A DNA stretch of 64,000 nucleotides from Dicyema japonicum (taxonomy: Eukaryota; Dicyemida; Rhombozoa; Dicyemidae): assembly GCA_011109175.1 (NCBI GenBank), contig RDEW01000047.1:20324-84323 (forward strand). The letters run 5' to 3'. This document shows positions 43,363 through 54,430 of this stretch, one piece after another. The notes beneath the pieces were generated by a model, which saw only the letters and a list, made by a program, of their open reading frames with translations, ran no database searches and was not told where the DNA came from. Numbering within the stretch: position 1 is the stretch's first letter; each line of letters starts with the position of its first letter. A program made the translations under genes and the position numbers.

Positions 43363-43486
43363 CGCCTAGTTGCACTAAAAAGCCACGACACACAGTGGCT
43401 TTTTAGTTGATTTTTGTTGCAATCGTGAGAGGCAACGCAACGTCGATAATGTCGCCGGGAACCACTTTGGATTGATGGCTGTGTTA
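43363..43486 (+). repeat. structured short repeat, copy 3 of 3 (best preserved)
   Basis: ACTAAAAAGCCAC at 43374-43386 pairs perfectly over 13 bp with GTGGCTTTTTAGT at 43395-43407. A second stem GTTGC/GCAAC (43416-43420, 43432-43436) is followed by GCAACGTCGATAATGTCG and GGGAACCACTTTGGATTGAT. It lies about 0.4 kb upstream of the REL-type LINE starting near 43850. Confidence 0.65.
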
Positions 43487-43845
43487 ATTAATTATTAATT
43501 GTTACTTTATAAAATCATTTTTTTATTGAACCAAAAAAAATAAAACTATTAAACAAACAACTATGAAAATCGTCTTATGATTAATCGAATATTTACAAAA
43601 ATCTCGAAAATGTTTGAGATTGACAAAATCTCATCAAGCACAAGGCAGTCACTAAAATTTTTTTATATTACAAAAAAAGTTTTTTTTGTGAATAAGCTTT
43701 TTAATTTTAAAAATAATTAGTAATTGCGGAATTTTCGATTTCCGCAAGAAATTTGAGGCGGTAGTGAGACATTTCTCTGGTGAAAATCGACCGGGGTTGA
43801 TAAAGTTTATAATATTATTATCAAAAGATGCACTTCATTACACGA
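43487..43845. other. AT-rich spacer before LINE
   Basis: No coding feature. The piece near 43788 (GACCGGGGTTGATAAAG) resembles the tails of SINE family B. Confidence 0.3.
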
Positions 43846-45657
43846 GTCTATGTGTCGTGTATTACAGAAAAGCATCACTAACCTGGTAACGACTCCTGAT
43901 TGGGCCTGCATCGGAACAGCTTATTTGATTGCAAAGCTGGACAACCCTCATTCTGATGTAGATTATCGACCGATAACCTACATGCCAACTCTGTATAAGC
44001 TGATGATTAAATTGGTGGCTAATGAAGTTAGGAGCTTTTTAGAAGCAAATGAAATTCTCTCCGAGAATCAGTTGGGTACTGTGCGAAATTGTCAAGGGGC
44101 AAAAGAGCAGGCTTTGATCAACAAATGCCTTTTTTGTCTCACAAAAACTCACTTTTGTCTATGTGGGTGGATGTGAAAAAGGCTTACAATTCAGTTGATC
44201 ATTTTTACCTTGTCAAGTGCCTACACAGAGTGTGTATGCCTGTGTGGTTCATCAGCTTTGTAGTGGCTGTGATGAAAAAATAGAGTATTCATCTAAACTA
44301 TAATAGGCACCGGATAGGCGAGGTATAATAAAGAAGGGATCTTTTAGGGGGTTAGCATGTCTCCGCTGCTCTTTGTTCTTTGTTTGGAGCCATCGCCTCA
44401 ATGATCGGTTTGAGCAAATACCAGTTCATTGTGAGGGGGTTTGTTGCTGCACAAATCACCTTTTTTATTGATGACCTGAAGATATATGCTCGAACAGCCG
44501 AGGAGTTCTACTCCACGGGGGTCTGTGGCAGGGAATTCTTTGAGAGTATAGAAATAGATTTGAATTATTTAAAGTCTGCGACAAACACGCAAGTATGTAG
44601 CGAGTTAGTAAGAGTCCTATAGAAACACGAAGAATATAAGTTTCTATGTGTTACCGAAACTCCAAAGTCCCTTATAATACTTGAGACAAAGCGACAAATT
44701 ACTGAAGACATTTGTATAAGACCAGTGTTATTATTTGAAACGTCTCTAAATGCAAGGAATTTGTTCCTAGCATTAAATGAATATGCTGTTTCGTTGCTAA
44801 ACTACTATATTGGTGTAGTGGAGTTTGTGCCCAAAGAGTATAATGAGATAATTGTTATGATCCATAGAGTACTCAGATAGATCCATGTCCATGTGCTGGC
44901 AGCTAATAAGGAGAGACTATATTTACCCGTGATAAATTCGGCCGTGAACTATGTGGAGTAGTCCAACTAAGTGAGCGTATCTTTATTCGAATGCACGACA
45001 CCATGATAGCTGCAACCCACCTAGACACTATCAGACCTTTTTTGTCCTCTAAATATGGTGTTGATAATGGTAAGCTAGTAATTGTGAAAGCGTGATCGAT
45101 TTACAATATAATAATTTGATGGATAAGATCAACTTAAAAAACCTTCATAAAGTCCTCTACAGAGCATTGAACAACCCACATGTCGACCTTAAGTCGTCGA
45201 CAATATGGCTAAAATACAGTGACAACTCACCTCGATCGGAGGCGGTGTACACGTATATGCAAGACCGCAATATTTTTTGGAGTCGATCAACCCATTGTAA
45301 GTCAAGGAGCATGTCGGTCGATCATTTAACCAATCGGTGCGGATCCATGCTCTCATACGACTATGTGTTAAGGCATAACGATGTAGTAAGGAGTCTTTAT
45401 CTTTTACTATACAATAAGTATGTTATTCGCTACACCAGAAAATTGCGGACTCATAAGGTGCAATTTGCAGTAGAGAACACCAGAGTCCAAATTAAGGTAG
45501 ACAATATTATCTGTACCTCGTTGCTTGTCAAGCACAATAAACCGGACATTGTGGTACACCATAAGGAGTCTGGCCAATTCCTTATCATAGATGTTGGCAT
45601 TACGTCTCAAGACCGTTTGCAGAGTGTGGAGGTAGAGACAAAAAACAAAGTATGACT
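43846..45657 (+). mobile_element. REL-endonuclease LINE (R2/R4-type), nearly complete C-terminal half
   Basis: Blocks in order on the plus strand: DVDYRPITYMPTLYKLM (RT block 1-2), EILSENQLGTVRNCQGAKEQ, then MWVDVKKAYNSVDHFYLVKC (block A, first catalytic Asp). In a second frame come GFVAAQITFFIDDLKIYART (block C as FIDD rather than YADD) and LNYLKSATNTQ. 45092-45655 is a 187-codon frame with SRSMSVDHLTNRCGSMLSYD, YVLRHNDVVRSLYLLLYNKY, VKHNKPDIVVHHKESGQFLI and IDVGITSQDRL, the PD..D/E core of the restriction-like endonuclease. Elements of this type insert at preferred targets. Frameshifts in the RT part make this copy inactive. Confidence 0.85.
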
Positions 45658-46027
45658 TTCATTATGAAAGGTTAAGAACCACTGCCTTAAATCATTCGAC
45701 AAAAAGTTACTCATTGATAAAATTTAACTGAAAATAAATACAATTCCAAAGCTGTAAAACTTAATTTAATTTTACCTACTTTACAGTAGTTCATTCAGAT
45801 GTTTGTGTGGATTCTGCGGAATACTTAGTTAAAACGTAGCATGCGATAAATTCTAGTTTTTTTAGAGTTAAATTTTGTTTTTGATTTTTCTTTGAAATTA
45901 TCGTTTTTTGATGCAATTTGATAGATTTTTTATTAATATTTTGTATTTCTGAAAAAGGAAAAAAGTAAGTCTTGCACAAACTTACAATAGACAGTGGCCA
46001 TTGATGCGAACTACGGCGTTCGCTGAA
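45658..46027. other. LINE 3' flank
   Basis: AT-rich. A minus frame at 45979-45791 is Lys-rich and low-complexity, and is not supported as a gene. Confidence 0.3.
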
Positions 46028-46222
46028 TCAACGCCGCTTTCGAAGATCTCCTAGTTTTGATGAAATTATGTTTCCAATTTTTTGGAGATCCGGCTCCCAG
46101 CTCTTCCAGCAGTCTTTGCATGCTCTGATTTTAAAGAAATGCCTTCCAGGGGGAACTCCTCTGGATAAATATTGACTAATGGTTCTTTTTGGATATAATT
46201 TAGGATAGAGATGGTGAACCAC
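46028..46222 (-). CDS. possible small gene exon, unrecognised
   Basis: A 64-codon minus frame (YPKLYPKRTISQYLSRGVPP, GRHFFKIRACKDCWKSWEP, ending GDLRKRR) has the basic, Trp- and Cys-containing look of a small conserved protein, for example an organellar ribosomal subunit. I cannot match it to a family. There is no ATG in the frame, so a 5' exon would be needed. Confidence 0.25.
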   Translation of the reverse strand: MVHHLYPKLYPKRTISQYLSRGVPPGRHFFKIRACKDCWKSWEPDLQKIGNIISSKLGDLRKRR

Positions 46223-46369
46223 ACGACGTAGGCTAACAATTCACCTCCCTGGAGCCAAAAGAAAAGAGAAGGAACAGAAAATCAAACATATAATCTTCAA
46301 TCAGCACCACACTAATTTTGGCGTCACGTGGAAAATAATATGAAAATAAATAAAAAGCGGATAGAAAAC

Positions 46370-47255
46370 GTCATTTTAAATTTCAATGGAATGAAACTGA
46401 TGCCCATGTAACAGATCACCTTCCAAAATGTCTCCTTTGCTACCAAACTTTCTACCAGTACAAAAAGACAAATCTGGAGAGACATTTTAATCCAAAGAAT
46501 GGTGATTTTTCAAGAAAATATTTAATTGGCGATGCACGAAAACTAGCTTTGAATTCCAAAAAATATTAAAATTGAAAGTTCAACATTATTGGAAGCAGTC
46601 TGCCAGAACCATTAATATTGAAGCTTCATCGTCAGTTAGGAAATTGCAAAATGGGGAAACCATTCACAGATGGTGAACACAGCAAATCCTGTTTTCTAAA
46701 ATTGTCACCAAATATTCCAAAAATTTACGAATAAAACAGAACTTTTAAATAAAATTAAAAATACACCGTTGTCCGCAAAAACAATTCCGAATAAAACTAA
46801 TAAGATGGCTTGGAATGTGATGACCTTAAAGTAGCTTACTTCGATGAGATTAGATGAGTTTTGTGACGGATGCAACTCAGGTTTTTATGAATATTAGGTG
46901 TCCCTATTAATACCTAATGTTTCTCGAGACTTTCTTAGAGAATAACTTTGACATTATTTCCGTAAAGGGTCAAACTTGTGGAGAGGACATTGCCGGTGCC
47001 ATACTTGAATACATAGAGAGTCATATGAATTGAAAAAAATTGTATTCCAGATAAAATATTATATCATCCTCACGATATTCTAGTCTATTTATTTGTGTGA
47101 GCAGGCGTTTTCACATGAATTTGTTTGAGTCATAATTAAGGAGTCAAATTACTGATGCAAATTTGGACTCTTGTTTGTTAAAAATGACAAACTACGACCA
47201 AGACATTTCACTATTGGCGAAGGAAGGTTACCGACCCCTGCCCTAGACCAGGGTC
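46370..47255 (+). mobile_element. hAT-type (ZBED/GTF2IRD2-like) transposase relic
   Basis: HLPKCLLCYQTFYQYKKTNL followed by ERHFNPKNGDFS (46414-46520) is a BED-type zinc-finger block (C..C, then H) of the kind fused to hAT transposases. LIGDARKLAL follows. Downstream come GKPFTDGEHSKSCFLKLSPN (46650-46715), NTPLSAKTIPNK.NKMAWNV (46775-46820) and ISVKGQTCGEDIAGAILEYI (46965-47020). These are successive conserved blocks of that family in the right order. Frame breaks occur between them. Confidence 0.7.
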
Positions 47256-47259
47256 GATT

Positions 47260-47900
47260 AAAACAGAATATAAATTTTCTAACAAAAGTATGACAAATCA
47301 ATTAAAATTTACACCACTATTTGGGGCATTAATTTTTTTCCAGTTTCGGAACTCTTTAAAAATTCACTAACTTTTTCTTAGAGAATTGGCCTAAAAATTT
47401 TAAAGATTCAAATAAAGAAATTCAAACAGAGGCATAAATTAAACTTCAAAGCATTGTTAGGTGAATTTATCTCTTGTGATCAGGATATGATTCCGACTTT
47501 TTATTAAAATTAAATTTGAACATATGCAAAGGAGAACATTTTTAATTGTGACGAAACTGTTTTTTATCAAAGTTACATAACGCAAATCATTTGTGAAAAC
47601 TTGTGACTCAGCAAGTAGCTTTAAACGGAGCAAAGATAGAGTTACTCTCCATCTATGCTGTAGCTACACTGGAGAAAAATTAAAACTTTTAATAATCGGA
47701 AAATACAGAAATCCTAGATCCTTCAAAACTTTTTCTCCTGAAATTTGTTGAATTTTATACTCTTCGTCCAAAAATGCGTGGATGACAGGAGATATTTTTG
47801 CATCCTAGCTGAATGCTTTGATGAAATTGAAGATAATAATGCATATCTCTATGAGGATATAGACTAAACAATCAATATTAAAAACTTTAGGAATAAAAAA
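47260..47900 (+). mobile_element. second pogo/jerky-type DDE transposase relic
   Basis: IFNCDETVFYQS (47538-47573, first Asp) and, after frame breaks, SKDRVTLHLCCSYTGEKLKL and LLIIGKYRNPRSFKTF (47625-47730). These correspond to NCDET..., K.RiTvllC...GEKL and LIIGK of the relic at 19931-20815. The downstream catalytic region is not recoverable. Confidence 0.65.
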
Positions 47901-49186
47901 CAAGTTTAAATATTTATAGAAAATAAATGATTATATTAAAAAATAATGTTCTTTTTGTTTATTTATCGAGCTATATGGAAAACCTCTGATTTTTGGGAAT
48001 TACGTGCTCCAACTAGAAATCACACTGTACCATAGTTGACCAGTTTATGGAACCAACCAGAATTTTTACTGGCAGCTGGTCTCCTACAAGTTAGTGAGGT
48101 CTGAGTTACTTAAATAACTAACTATGAGGTCGACGGCCTTCAAACGTCATATATTTTGCAAAAAGCCAAACCACTTCAACCTTCCGAACAATAGACAAGA
48201 GACTAAAGACTGGCGTAGCAGAAACAAATAATATTTCATTTTATAAAACTGGCTTTATCGACGTAAATTACTTTTTCGCTATGAAAGAAATTGGATACAC
48301 TTACTACTTGAACTCGCCCTCCCAGTTTTCCTATCTTGACTCAACACTTCAACTGGTCTCATACGCCAGAACCTACTCACATTAACGAATGCGAGCTGAT
48401 CCAGTAGCACTCGCGGCTCAAAAAGTTTTGACACTCACTACTTGAACTCGCCCTCCCAGTTTTCCTATCTTGACTCAACACTTCAACTGGTCTCATACGC
48501 CAGAACCTACTCACATTAACGAATGCGAGCTGATCCAGTAGCACTCACGGCTCAAAAAGTTTTGACGCGTCTAAGTCTGGGATTCTGAAGGGTGCTCATA
48601 AACAACAAGACTGGGCTGCTTCAGTTAAAGTAGACCTGACAGACAACTGTCTTTCCATTGGAAAGCGGTATATACCTCGCCTGAGACGCCATCTGTGAAT
48701 GGCCTCTCTCTCCCCGACCTTGCAATGACAACAACTCACCCAGGATCAGCATCGGAACCGGCTGAGGCCTTAATGAAAAAGAAATACTTATATCTTGTTG
48801 GACAGTTCATTTTAATCGTCTACAAAACATAAGGAGTCATTGTGGGCAGATCACTAACCAAGCTGAATCCCAATTGGATTGATCATCGCAAGGAGGAGAA
48901 AGGAGCTGATTTATCACTTGGCTAACTGAACTGAAATCATTCGCCTTATAAATGACTAAATTTCCCGCTTCACATGGGATTGACTGGGTTATAATGTATA
49001 TTCCAATGTCCCCCATTTGCTAAAGACACCCATGTTATTTTGCAATTCCGGAGTCTTGACAGCCTCATATAATTTCGCAAAGTCAAATTAAAAGTACCAA
49101 ATCACCCCAGTTTTGATACTACTAAAATGATTAAAACTTTAAGTAGTGATCAATATAAAACAAATTTTAAATACAAAAAACAACGA
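47901..49186. repeat. 1.3 kb unassigned, with a 134-bp doublet
   Basis: ACTTGAACTCGCCCTCCCAG to AAAGTTTTGAC is present twice in direct succession (about 48306-48439 and 48440-48573) with one difference. The translation looks like retroelement coding sequence but is not assignable. The rest up to the LSM7 stop is unassigned. Confidence 0.45.
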
Positions 49187-49568
49187 TCAGGCAGGATTTG
49201 CGAAAGGATTGGCGATAATGTCGAATCCATCAGAGGGACAAATCAGCATGATCGCATTGCCTCTACAAACGATAAGTCCCAACTTTCTTGATTTCCCACT
49301 AAGTTTATCCAGATCGGAGGGATCCCTCAAATGTTCGAGAGTGTTGTCCAAAACCAAGTTAAGGACCCCATCAAACCCCTTCAGAATACCGGTTACTAAA
49401 ATTATCATTATTTCTCACCTTCCCTTCCAAAACTGAACTTTACACGAACTACCTTGTCCAAATATTTATTCAAATCTATAACAGTGTCCTTGCGTTTATC
49501 TTGACTCTAACAAATTTAGTTATAACGTGCTTTAAATAAAATAAGAACTAAACACTAAATGCTACCAT
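49187..49568 (-). CDS. LSM7: LSm7, subunit of the LSm2-8 / LSm1-7 ring
   Basis: Minus-strand exons 49568-49566 (ATG only), 49506-49419 and 49395-49187 give 99 residues. Introns are 59 and 23 nt, both GT-AG. The protein reads SQDKRKDTVIDLNKYLDKVV, RVKFSFGREVTGILKGFDGV, LNLVLDNTLEHLRDP and RKLGLIVCRGNAIMLICPSD, ending NPFANPA. Sm1 (GILKGFDGVLNLVLD) and Sm2 (VCRGNAIMLI) are complete. The EHLRDP and ICPSDG..IIANPF pieces are specific to LSm7 among LSm proteins. Its length matches the usual 100-105. It binds U6 snRNA 3' ends in the nucleus and takes part in mRNA decapping in the cytoplasm. The one-codon first exon is the only reading I found that supplies an ATG. It is the least certain part. Confidence 0.88.
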
Positions 49569-49706
49569 GTCTGACAAAAGTTAAGTAATTTAAATTCAAT
49601 ATAAAAAATTTAAATTATTTTTTAAGTCATGTTTTTGGAGGACGTTGTCTTATTTGGTAGGAAAAGTTTTTTTTTAAGATTTGTAGGAAAATCTTATATG
49701 CTTCTT
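49569..49706. other. spacer between LSM7 and LINE
   Basis: AT-rich. It separates the divergently oriented LSM7 start from the LINE leader by about 140 bp. Confidence 0.3.
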
Positions 49707-52150
49707 TTGGTGAGGTGGTGACTTGCCTTGTTTCTTCTCTGTACAACGGTTACGAAAAATGTCTAAAAAGCAGAAGATACAAGAGAATGTGTTTGCCCTA
49801 AAGCTTAAGTTCAATGCTAGAGGAATATCTTAGCCTCAGTCAAGAAATACTCTTTGTGATGACCTAGAAAGATATAACGTTTCTATTGGCTGCATACAAG
49901 AGACGAAAATTACGTACTATCTCGATGAAAACCATAGAAAATATCGACTAATATGCCTACCCAGTGACTCAAAACACTATGGTCTTGGATTCGACATTCA
50001 CAGAAAACTATCATCTGACATGAGTCGCATTTGGTGGATGAATGGCAGGATCTGCGTAATACCGATCGGTCGGAACAACCAATGTTCCCCTAAAAATACA
50101 CTTACAATTATAAACGTATATGCACCACACTGTGGAAGAGTGGTAAAAAACCTGACGGAACTGGATGAATTCTACACAGCATTATCAAAGACGTATAATG
50201 AATATGAGTCATCCTCACATATATTTATTGCTGGCGATCAAAATGCGAAAATTAGAACAGAAAAGAACTCAGAAGATACCTTAATGTGAAGACACGGATG
50301 TGGGAAAAGAAACTTCCCTGGGACCATACTTTGCAATTTCTGCACGGCAAACAAATTGTTCTTGTGCAACACCGTATTCTCTCATCGTGCATGCCACATA
50401 ACCATTTGGATGGGCGAACGAAGAAACCCAGATGGAAACCCTGTCCCTATATACAACCAAATTGATTATATCATATGCAGGATTAACGACAAACGCTCTC
50501 CTTTAAACGCACCCTCATACCAAGGTTCAACAACTGTCAGCGATCACAGAATGGTTATTGTCACCTTTAGTAGGCGAAACATGGTAGCAAACATAAGAAA
50601 CATAACAAACAATAATATTGAGAATACAAGAAATGGATACACAACGGAAAAACTGATCTCTCACCCAGATACAGTCAAAAATTACCAAAAATACATCTGC
50701 TCTTCTCTAGCCGGGTGGAATAGTGGTTAGGTGTCGGGCTAGAGAGGCTTAGGTCATAGGTTCGATTCTCGCTGCTGTTCACCTGGTGGAAGGTTCCAGG
50801 CATCTACGATGCGGAAAGGGCTTGACGAGTGACGCCGTCATCAGTGGAGATTCACTGCGGAACTGGATAGTCAAAATGACATACACACAAGAAAAAGAAA
50901 AAACAAAGAAGTGAAGAGCATTCCTTGGTTCTCCCTCTACGATTAGTTATAATAACTCTTCTTTACTTGAATAAAGTGTGTGTCATGCACGGGCGAAACC
51001 CTAGGCATCTTACGTGCTTATGGCAACGCGGCAGTGCTTAATTATTAATTATCATTATCTTCTCTGAAGGACCTAACAGTAGGAATTTCGTGGGATCGTA
51101 CAAAAAATATAATAAACGAAACAGCAAGCCAGTACCTCAGCACGCGGGAGATGGCCAGTATGGGTCGGACGATACATACAGAACTAGCAAAAAAGATAAA
51201 AGAAATCCATACAAAAAAAACTAAACGAAAAAGACTATAACAAGAGAAAACCCCTTCAGGGGCATAGGGACCAAATCCGTTTAAAAATCAGGAGACTGAA
51301 TAAGACACTCCACCAAAAAAAACTGCTTCGCAAACTCAATGAAATAACCAAACTAAAAGATAATTCTCAAATGTATATGACCGCTCTTTACTACGTCACA
51401 TAAACCGGAAAGAACGAATAATCATCGAAGACAAAAATGGCAAGACAATACTGAATACTGAAGAGCAAGCGGAGGTATTTGCAACACATTTCGAGAAACT
51501 TTTCAATGTGACTACAGCAATCTCTACATTCAAAGGAAAGTCAAGACCCTTGAAAGAACCAAATACAATTTTGGAAGTAAAAACAGCATGTCAAAAACTA
51601 AAAAAAATAACAGAAGGCCGGACCAGATACGATAAACCCAGAATTACTGAAATACGGCCTTGACCCCCTTTTTGAAAAAATCGCTACACTACTAAATGAA
51701 ATGTTTTCAGCTAACTCAACTTTACCCCTGGGAACGGGATTACTAATACCTATACAAAAACCCAATAAACCCAAAGGACTTGTTGAAAACTTACGACCAA
51801 TTATATTATCTAATTCTCTACGGAAAATATTAGCTAACATTGTATTGGAACAAATAAAAGGACCCTTCCACCTATGACTACCTACCCGAAAGTCAAAGTG
51901 GGCTCAGAGAAGGAAGATCAACAGCCATGCTGTCTGGAGTCACAGATGGAGATGTGCAACACATCAAAGATATTGCAATGACACCCACATTCTGGGAATA
52001 GACCTATCAATAGCCTTTGATTTTGTTAACAGGAACAAATTGATGACAGTGCTGGAAGGGTTTATTGACGAATCTAGTCTAAGAATGATCCAAATCCTTC
52101 TATCTAACACAGAGCTCCTTGTGAAAGTTGGAAAAACCTACTCAAAAAAA
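49707..52150 (+). mobile_element. APE-type LINE with 5' end, interrupted by a SINE
   Basis: The leader TTGGTGAGGTGGTGAC (about 49709) precedes ATG at 49759 (MSKKQKIQENVFALKLKFNA). The apurinic-endonuclease domain follows: IGCIQETKI (QET), TIINVYAPHCG, HIFIAGDQNAKI (GD.NA), NQIDYIICRI and TVSDHRMVIV (SDHR). At 50709 a SINE is inserted, and the LINE resumes at 51066. Then come a spacer (KERIIIEDKNGKTIL, NTEEQAEVFATHFEKLFNV) and a start of RT (PLGTGLLIPIQKPNKPK, RPIILSNSLRK) scattered over frames. It breaks off near 52150. Stops and frameshifts make it inactive. The endonuclease is the best-preserved one in the window. Confidence 0.85.
50709..51057 (+). repeat. SINE family A, full length, inserted in a LINE
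   Basis: The head CCGGGTGGAATAGTGGTTAG with A box (TAGTGGTTAGG) and B box (GGTTCGATTCTC) is the best preserved in the window. The standard body follows to TAAAGTGTGTGTC. Its 3' end differs from other copies: GGCATCTTACGTGCTTATGG, then an ATTATTAATTATCATTA tail. TCTTCTCT is duplicated at 50701-50708 and 51058-51065. Confidence 0.9.
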
Positions 52151-54430
52151 TTCATAATTTTTCGACGTGTCACATCTTCGAGATTTTCATGAGCGACCCG
52201 ACCTTTTTTGTCTTCTCCATAATTCGTCAGAGCATTTTTCAGCACGGCTAAAAGTTGTGTAGTTTTTTTCTGTGTCAATAGTGAGAAACCATTTTCAGAA
52301 TATTTTTGGAAGCACGTCGTGAATATGGTTTAAACTTTAAAGCATCGACGTCGTCATTTACAAAGTCTAAATCATTGGCGTAATTTATTTCGTAGTAATT
52401 ATCTTTGACTATTAAATTCTTTCAGTACTGCTTCAAGGTAAATCACAAATAGGATTGGAAATAAAGAATCCCTTTTGGTACTCCATGTGAATTGTTAAAG
52501 GATCTTTTTGTTGATTTTCTAACTCTAACCGATAATTGTGTCTTTTTAGAAGCTGGTAAATAATCTTTATGTCGTCCTGATGAATGAAATTTTTTAAAAC
52601 ATTTAAAAAAAATTTCCCTTTGGACTGAATTAAAGGCTCGGGACATTCCAAGGAATGATCTTTTGAATTTCTGGTTTAATGCACTGACTATCGATGTTCC
52701 CATATTGCATTTGCCGTCGACCTTTCTTCTCTGAACTCATTTTGACCAAAAAAGGAATCCATTCACTTTGTCTTCTATTTTGTGCAATTATGGATAAAGT
52801 TTTTCGAATATTCTTAATAAAATTGTAGGTTTCAAATTGCATAAAGGCCCTCGGGGCTTATGTAGTGGAATCAGCCATTCTTCACCAACATCAAAAGAGT
52901 TGTCTTCCTCAAATAGACGATTTATTATGTTAGATTTTTTCAGCTAACTTCATTGGACCAAACTTCATTAGTTTTGCGGAGATATTATCTGGTCCAGCTG
53001 ATCGTTTGGAATTCAACCTCTTAATTGCTTTAAATGTCTCTGAAAAATTAATGGGTTGGGTCAGAGGAGACTTTTCTGGTCTAAGATGGTTCAATGCACC
53101 TTCAATGTTATCCTTTGTGTTGAAAAGATCTTTGTAATACGATACAGCTTTGACTTTTCATGGCCATCAATGATCACATGTCCGTGTTGATCATTAACTG
53201 TGATATTTCTTATTCTTTTTTCTCGATTGATTGTTCGAATGAAGCAGAAGTCTCTGTCCAAATCTTTTCTATCGTTCTGCTCAATCCGGTCATTTTTAGT
53301 GATTCGTTATATTTCATTTTCTTGGCGTCATTATGGCGCAAAATATCTGTGTTATATCTTGCTGAGGCAATTCTTTAATGTTTTCCAGTCGTTCCATATA
53401 TCTTGCGTAGAGCCAGACGGGCAACAACGAGTTTGGGATCACTAACTGTCCCCAGGGCTCCGAATGATCTTGAATCAGTCACTGGATTGTTCTAAATTCT
53501 GTATAATATTTAATCTATTGATTGAATATTTTGACGTGATTTCCGTCTTTTTCTCTCTTGATCCGACCCAGGTTGTCTTATGTCTAACAGAATGTTTAAA
53601 TGCTGTATTTGTGATAAATTGGTCAAAAGGAGAGCAGAATTGAGAAAGTGATCCACGGGTAAATTTCACCGATTCCGCCGTGAAATCCTATGCAGCACTC
53701 ACCAGGCCTTTATTTTCCAGCTCTGGAATTCCAATCACGAGCAATGAATATAAGGTAAGATGAAGAAATAGAATTATACGCTTCAGTTACAGCTGAGTAG
53801 AAACTCTATGGTTCTTTTGGGTAGATGAAACTCTGACTCCCGTTGGGACATATACATTCATAGTAGAGATCACAGAAATTGGTTTATTCCCCATCTGCTT
53901 TGCATAGCAGCTACTCGGCCAGATACCGACAAATTTGAGTTACACGACTGTTGAAATTATGATTGATAGCAAATTCATCTATAGTGTCTAATTATGTTCA
54001 ATAATTAGCTTTGTAGTATTTACTCGTCGTGAAATCCTACGAGGGAAGCGAGTTCCTCTGTCATTTTTATTTTTTGTTCGAATGAGTTTTACTTCAAAGG
54101 TTTCGACTTTGAGGTGTTCATAAATAGAAAAAACGTGATCAGTTTACCTGGTGTTACCTCAAGTAGCTGTTGAAATCTCCCCTTATCATTTAATGCGAAC
54201 TTAATATCATCAGAATACGGAAAGCAGATTCCAGATCCTCCATCGAAATCAGTGACAGTACACAATTTGATGAGTCTACTTTCTACCTCAAAATGTTGCT
54301 ACATGTTTTTATTTGCCATGTCCGCAATATCCATTTTTTTTCCCAGTTGATCTTGATAGTTATCGTAGGCGGCAACGCTGCATCGATTAAGTTGCCTAAA
54401 AATCCACCGTCACAACCAAAATAAACAAAA
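52151..54430 (-). mobile_element. second APE-type LINE, opposite orientation, decayed
   Basis: The minus strand carries, 5' to 3', endonuclease remains at about 54400-53480, including SPFDQFITNTAFKHSVRHKT followed by TWVGS (the N T . F . H . . . K.TW motif). Then comes an RT with LGMSRAFNSVQREIFF (block A), IHQDDIKIIYQLLKRHNYRL, HGVPKGILYF (block B) and YANDLDFVNDD, a mutated YADD, near 52365-52400. It meets the plus-strand LINE head-on at about 52150. Numerous frame breaks are present. Confidence 0.7.

Noticed and set aside
43363-43486. Hammerhead or HDV-like ribozyme
   Set aside because: No CUGAUGA/GAA hammerhead core, and I could not place the HDV double pseudoknot on the stems. The element stays unclassified.
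50709-50790. Genuine tRNA gene
   Set aside because: A and B boxes are present, but the sequence does not fold into a full cloverleaf with an acceptor stem, and the body continues as a SINE present many times.
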